From NCBI GenBank assembly GCA_963969365.1, contig OZ017756.1:2418001-2482000 (forward strand): a stretch of DNA of 64,000 nt. Direction: 5' to 3'. Numbering within the stretch: the stretch's first letter is position 1; every line of letters begins with the position of its first letter. This document shows, in pieces, positions 60,001 through 64,000 of the stretch. This DNA comes from Asterochloris sp. CNOR1 (Eukaryota; Chlorophyta; Trebouxiophyceae; Trebouxiales; Trebouxiaceae). Under the pieces are notes generated by a model that was not told where the DNA came from, did no database searches, and worked only from the letters and a program-made list of their open reading frames with translations. Position numbers and translations under genes: made by a program.

Positions 60001-63000
60001 CCTGTTCTAGGGGCTGTTGCCCTGCTCTGGCCTGGCTGGGTGTATGTGGCATGGGCCTGGGAAGCAGCTCACAAGTCAATCAAGTGCATGCTGAAGGCCC
60101 TCCCTTGCGCCCCTTGAGTGCGTGAGCAGGCACTGCTCTGTCTGTCACCCTGGCCCCCATGCTGTGCAGGGCCTGCCCACAGACGAGCTCAGTGTTCAGA
60201 ACGGCATCATGGTCACCCGCGCCACCCGCTACCCAGTCATGGTGGACCCCCAGGGCCAGGGCCGCACCTGGATCATGCACAGGGAGGAGGCCAACCAGCT
60301 CAAGGTCACCCAGCTCAATGACAAGATGTTCAGGAACCACTTGGAGGTGAGTGAAGGTCCCAAGCCACAATTGTGCAGCTCCAGCTGTGGCCCACATCCA
60401 CCCCAGCTTGGCTCGGCTGTGTGCCAAGCTCTGACGGACTGTATTGCTAGTTGGAGAGGCCTGTATGTCCTTCGTCCCGGGCAGCTCTGCCAAGCCACCC
60501 GGCAACGTCTGCCTTGACGTGCAGGACTGCCTGTCCTTTGGCAAGCCCATGCTGATTGAGAATATTGAGGAGGAGCTTGACCCAGTGCTGGACCCCGTTC
60601 TGGAGCACCGCTACGTCAAGAAGGGCAGGGGCTACGTCATTGCACTTGCAGACAAGGAGGTAAGCCGCGCTCAAGCAGGCTCTGGACATGTTTTTGCTTA
60701 CTCCTGTGCGCAGCCTTTGGCAAAGCTGACGCCTGCATGAATTCTGAGAGTCACAGCAGCGCAAGCAACCCTTGGTGCCTCTCTGCAGGTGGACTTCACT
60801 GAGTCCTTCAAGCTGTTCTGCACGACCCGCCTGCCTAACCCTCACTACACTCCTGAGCTCAGCGCCAAGGTGAGCAATCTGAGCTGCCTGCCTGCATTGC
60901 ACAGCTGCCATCCTGCCTTCTCCTTGCACAGCTCTGCCTGAAGGAGGGTCACGCAAAGCTTATTTGAAGGCTCCACTGCATGACTGCTTTGCAGCACAGC
61001 TCCCCACACTGCCTGCAGGTCACCCTGGTTGACTTCACTGTGACCATGGCAGGCCTGGAAGACCAGCTGCTGGGCAAGCTGATCCTCAAGGAGAAGCATG
61101 AGCTGGAGGAGCAGCGGCAGGGGCTCATGGAGGAGGTGCAGAGCTACCGCAAAAAGATCAAACAGCTGGAGGATGACCTCCTCTTCAGGCTGTCCAACTC
61201 CCAGGTAGGGCTTGTTCTCTGTCTGACGCAAGCGCTCCGCTGCGTCGGCTGTGGGTCCCACCGGCTTGATGCTCTATCCTGCCAGGGGTGGCTGCAGAGG
61301 TGGGCTGAATGGCGCCTTCCTCGTCGATCAAGGGATGGTAATGCAGACGTCATCTGGTGGTCTGATCAGGGCGATCCCAGGGAGCAGACTCTGACATCAG
61401 CGTTGCCTTTGTGTAGACAGAGGCTGCATCCCAGCTGGCCTAGATGTGTATGAAACGTGGGAATGGAAGGCTAATGCTAACCAGGCAGCTTGCGGTGCAG
61501 GGCAACCTGCTGGACGACACAGAGCTGATTGATGTGCTGGCAGTCACCAAGCAGACTGCTGGGGAGGTGAATGAGCGCCTGATTGGCGCCAGCGAGACCA
61601 ACAAGAAGATCAATGAGGCCTGCGAAGAGTACCGTCCTGTAGCCCACCGTGCGACGCTGGTCTACTTCCTGATTGCAGAGTACAGCGTCGTCAACTGCAT
61701 GTACCAGGTCAGTGGGTGCCAAGTGCAAATCAGCGGGAACCCAGCTGCCTGATGGCTGCCCTTGCCAGCTAGGGCAGTGGCAAGGCTGGCTGGCAGTTGC
61801 TGCTGCTTGAGCCGTGGTACACGGCTCAGCAGTAAATGCTTCCTCCCTGCAAAAGGTGCAGGCGTCCTTGTGTAGCACCCAGGCCTGCATTCCAGTGCAT
61901 CATGTCATCGCAGCATCCTTTACACATGCAGCGGCTTGAAGGCACTTGCACTGCTGTTTGCCTGTGTGCACACATGGCCCCCTCACTCACCCTCCCTTCA
62001 CCAACACAGCCAGCAGCCCACTGATGTTAGCGCCGACCCTACCCGTTGTGGCCTGCAGACGTCCCTCTCCCAGTTCAATCAGCTGTACGAGCTGGCCATT
62101 GAGCGCAGCGAGAAGGCTGCGCTGCCCAGCAAGCGCATCAGCAACATCATAGAATACATGACCTACGAGATCTACCTCTACATCCAGCGAGGCCTGTTTG
62201 AGCGGCACAAGATCATCTTTGCCCTCATGCTTGCCAATAAGGTGCGTAGGTTAGATTATTGTGCAGGCAGGTTGCACCCTGCTGCTGTCAGGCAGCATCA
62301 AGGCAGCAGGTGCTTCTGGCTTAGTCATCATGAAAGTGCTGCAATGAAAGCTTTCTTAAGCATTCGGCTAGACCCCTTTGCAGTACAAGGCTGAGCACTT
62401 GTGGCATAAGTTAGGACCGAGTCTCTTTCCTGCAGGTGCTCTTGTCTGCTGGAAAGGTGAAGTCCGAGGACATCGACATTTTTCTGAAGGGTGCTGGAGC
62501 TTTGGACATCAACAGTGTCCGGAAGAAGCCCAAGGTCAGCAAAGCACTCGGGAGAACCTTGTCTTGGCGTGGCCTCAGCTTCAGAGTATCAACAGTGTGC
62601 TGCTATCATCATGCAACATTCAGACCAACCTTCCCTACCAATGAGCAATGCAGCGGCCAATGCTTTTGAACAAGCCTGCATGCCCTGAACTTAGTCCTTG
62701 CTCATGATGCAGGAGTGGCTGCCTGACCCAGTCTGGCTAAACATTGTCGCCCTGTCCGGCATGGAGGCCCTGAGAGACATTGCTGACAGTGTGTTCCGCA
62801 ATGACGGGCTGTGGCGGCAGTGGTATGACGCTGAGGCACCTGAGACCGCCCATGTGCCGGACTATGAGGAGCGCTTGACGAAGTTTGAGCGTATGTGTGT
62901 AGTCAAGGTGGGTTCAGGTGCCATACAGCTGTGGCTGGGCATGCAGAGATGCTGATTGGGTCATTCTGATCAGAGCCCAGCAGCCACTGTATCAGCTCAG

Positions 63001-64000
63001 ACTGCAGCATCTCTGCGCTGAGCTGAGTGCAGATGGGCTTTGGTGACACTGGCTGTGCCCGAGATGTGATCAGGAGCATTTGCTCTCTGAGGCACCGTTG
63101 CGCACGCCTGCAGGCTTTCAGGGAGGACAGGACCCTCATTGCAGCGGCAGACTACATTGCCGAAGCACTGGGTCAGCGCTTTGTGGAGTCTGTGCCCCTC
63201 AACATGGAGCGTGCCTGGGCTGAGAGTCACCGCAAGTGCCCTCTCATCTGTCTGCTGTCACCTGGAGCAGATCCCACAAAGCTCATTGAGGTGGGCCTGC
63301 CAGTTGCGGCATCATTGTGCATGTCATCAGGATGAGTGGGGTTGCCTTCCTGCACTCCTGCAGCATCTCTTTACATAGTATGACTCAGGACTGTGCTTTC
63401 TTGTCTGGCTCTAGTGAGACTCACCATGCGCACTTCTGGGCTGCAGCAATCTTGTAACTGCCCCTGCAGGACTTGGCAAAGAAGAAGAAGATCAAGACGC
63501 TAGGAGTCAGCATGGGTCAGGGCCAGGAGATCATTGCCCGAAAGTACATGGCGACTGCCACTGTAGAGGGGCAGTGGGTTCTGCTCCAGAACACCCACCT
63601 GGGTTTGAGCTACCTCACAGAGGTGTGCATGTCTGACAGCTGTCTGCCATCCTGTGCATCTGCCAGCACAAGGATGCAAGCAGGGCAGTTAAACTAACTT
63701 GCACGAGGATTGCATGTCAGCAATGCTATCCCTGATCAAAGCAGCTACCCACACAGCAGCAAGCAAGCATGCAGCCAGGCAAGGGTTCACGGTGGCACGC
63801 CCACCTAGTGGGAGTGCAGGAGGGGCACATCAAATTGAGTCGCTGATTCAAACCACTGCTGCAGGTGGAGCAGTACCTGGTAAAGGCTGAGGAGGTGCAT
63901 GAGGACTTCCGCCTCTGGATCACAGCCGAGCCCCACCCCAGCTTCCCCATTGGGCTGCTCCAGATGGGCATCAAGATCACCAATGAGGCGCCTGTGGGCA
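36065..64000 (+). CDS. ODA2: Outer-arm dynein heavy chain, gamma (ODA2/DNAH5-DNAH8) class, C-terminus beyond window
   Basis: Motor subunit of the ciliary outer dynein arm. About 70 exons on the plus strand join by GT-AG introns. The first are 36065-36103 ([13 protein letters not shown]), 36189-36238, 36417-36486, 36616-36669, 36830-37045 and 37289 to about 37533. The start is the first ATG and fits the family (xLDxRHxxL). Domain order is complete: tail (N1), linker (N2), AAA1-AAA4 each with a P-loop, stalk with microtubule-binding tip, AAA5 and most of AAA6. The window stops in the exon reading [20 protein letters not shown], so only the C-terminal region is missing. Placement in the gamma class rests on the N-terminus, on tail motifs such as [20 protein letters not shown] and [20 protein letters not shown], and on co-linearity with DNAH5/8; it is from memory, not a tree. 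No in-frame stop was found in the exons examined. Confidence 0.88.
37289..44160 (+). other. Dynein tail (DHC_N1) coding region
   Basis: Exons for the heavy-chain tail, which assembles the outer arm by binding intermediate chains and neighbouring heavy chains. Landmarks in order: [93 protein letters not shown] and [17 protein letters not shown]. The order agrees with DNAH5-type tails throughout. Confidence 0.85.
45072..45171 (+). repeat. Direct repeat in a dynein intron
   Basis: A 25-bp exact repeat (core cttgctgctgcggagaggtg) occurs near 45072-45096 and 45147-45171, a 75-bp offset, in the intron between the exons ending KKFQQMFE and starting [11 protein letters not shown]. Confidence 0.85.
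45815..48938 (+). other. Dynein linker (DHC_N2) coding region
   Basis: Exons for the linker that swings across the AAA ring. Landmarks: [115 protein letters not shown] and [17 protein letters not shown]. Confidence 0.88.
49316..50789 (+). other. Dynein AAA1 (main ATPase site)
   Basis: The principal hydrolysis site. Walker A GPAGTGKT is at 49552-49575, preceded by [14 protein letters not shown]. Walker B CFDEFN is at 49902-49919 ([18 protein letters not shown]). The exons after it carry [20 protein letters not shown] and [20 protein letters not shown]. All catalytic residues expected of an active AAA1 are present. Confidence 0.93.
51220..52090 (+). other. Dynein AAA2
   Basis: Walker A GPAGSGKS is at 51318-51341. 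The following exons carry [38 protein letters not shown] and [16 protein letters not shown], all in the family order. Confidence 0.9.
53287..53852 (+). other. Dynein AAA3
   Basis: Walker A GGPGTAKT is at 53301-53324. Walker [10 protein letters not shown] is near 53707-53733, followed by [23 protein letters not shown]3 is the regulatory nucleotide site; both motifs are intact. Confidence 0.9.
55310..56290 (+). other. Dynein AAA4
   Basis: Walker A GVGGSGKQ is at 55578-55601. After an intron of about 490 bp, the next exon carries [20 protein letters not shown] and Walker [20 protein letters not shown]. Confidence 0.9.
57628..59440 (+). other. Dynein stalk coiled coil and microtubule-binding tip
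   Basis: Coiled coil 1 runs from about 57760 to 58350 ([40 protein letters not shown]). The microtubule-binding tip follows ([15 protein letters not shown], then about 58613-58880 with [20 protein letters not shown]). Coiled coil 2 runs to about 59440 ([40 protein letters not shown]). The heptad character of both strands is visible. Confidence 0.88.
59767..64000 (+). other. Dynein AAA5 and AAA6, partial
   Basis: AAA5 begins with [20 protein letters not shown] and [23 protein letters not shown]6 exons carry [58 protein letters not shown] and [17 protein letters not shown]. The window cuts the last exon; the C-terminal domain is outside. Confidence 0.88.

Noticed and set aside
1-64000. Transposons or introner elements as the source of the intron repeats
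   Set aside because: The copied sequence differs for each intron and matches its own exon; no shared element, terminal inverted repeats or target-site duplications were seen.

Overview
This is nuclear DNA from a green alga (Chlorophyta); the lineage within the green algae is not settled by the sequence. The evidence is the gene set and its style. Genes are split by many short GT-AG introns with a strong tgcag acceptor. Some proteins are plant-like: a plastid-type dihydroxy-acid dehydratase with an N-terminal extension, a fatty acid 2-hydroxylase without a cytochrome b5 domain, and a CABIN1/HIR3 protein of the plant type. Two others are ciliary and absent from flowering plants: an outer-arm dynein heavy chain and a MOK kinase. 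The green-algal poly(A) element TGTAA follows at least two genes. There is no operon structure, and most six-frame ORFs are intron read-through or antisense shadows.

Layout from left to right. 1-3649 (-): dihydroxy-acid dehydratase, N-terminal part, running off the left edge. 3961-7884 (-): AATF/BFR2 ribosome-biogenesis factor. 8057-9973 (+): TFIIH subunit TFB4/GTF2H3, divergent from AATF across about 170 bp. 10457-16211 (+): MOK-type protein kinase in ten exons. 16561-18262 (+): unrecognised protein of about 246 residues in five phase-consistent exons, with an in-frame 81-bp tandem repeat. 18495-33269 (-): CABIN1/HIR3-like HIRA-complex subunit, about 15 kb. 33542-34575 (+): fatty acid 2-hydroxylase. 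34811-35694 (-): AMMECR1 domain protein. 36065 to beyond 64000 (+): outer-arm dynein heavy chain of the gamma (ODA2, DNAH5/8) class, about 70 exons, with all four P-loops, the stalk and AAA5-6 intact; only the C-terminal part is missing.

The genes form no single pathway. They cover branched-chain amino acid synthesis, ribosome assembly, transcription and DNA repair, chromatin assembly, sphingolipid hydroxylation and cilia. MOK and the dynein heavy chain imply a flagellated stage, or strong recent selection for one.

The most unusual signal lies in the introns. Again and again an intron holds a decayed tandem copy, about 40-160 bp away, of the neighbouring exon edge together with its splice site. 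I see this in six MOK introns, twice in the dehydratase gene, and in AATF, CABIN1 and the dynein gene. The 81-bp and 69-bp in-frame coding repeats have the same scale. This points to a local tandem-duplication process that extends introns and seeds cryptic splice sites.
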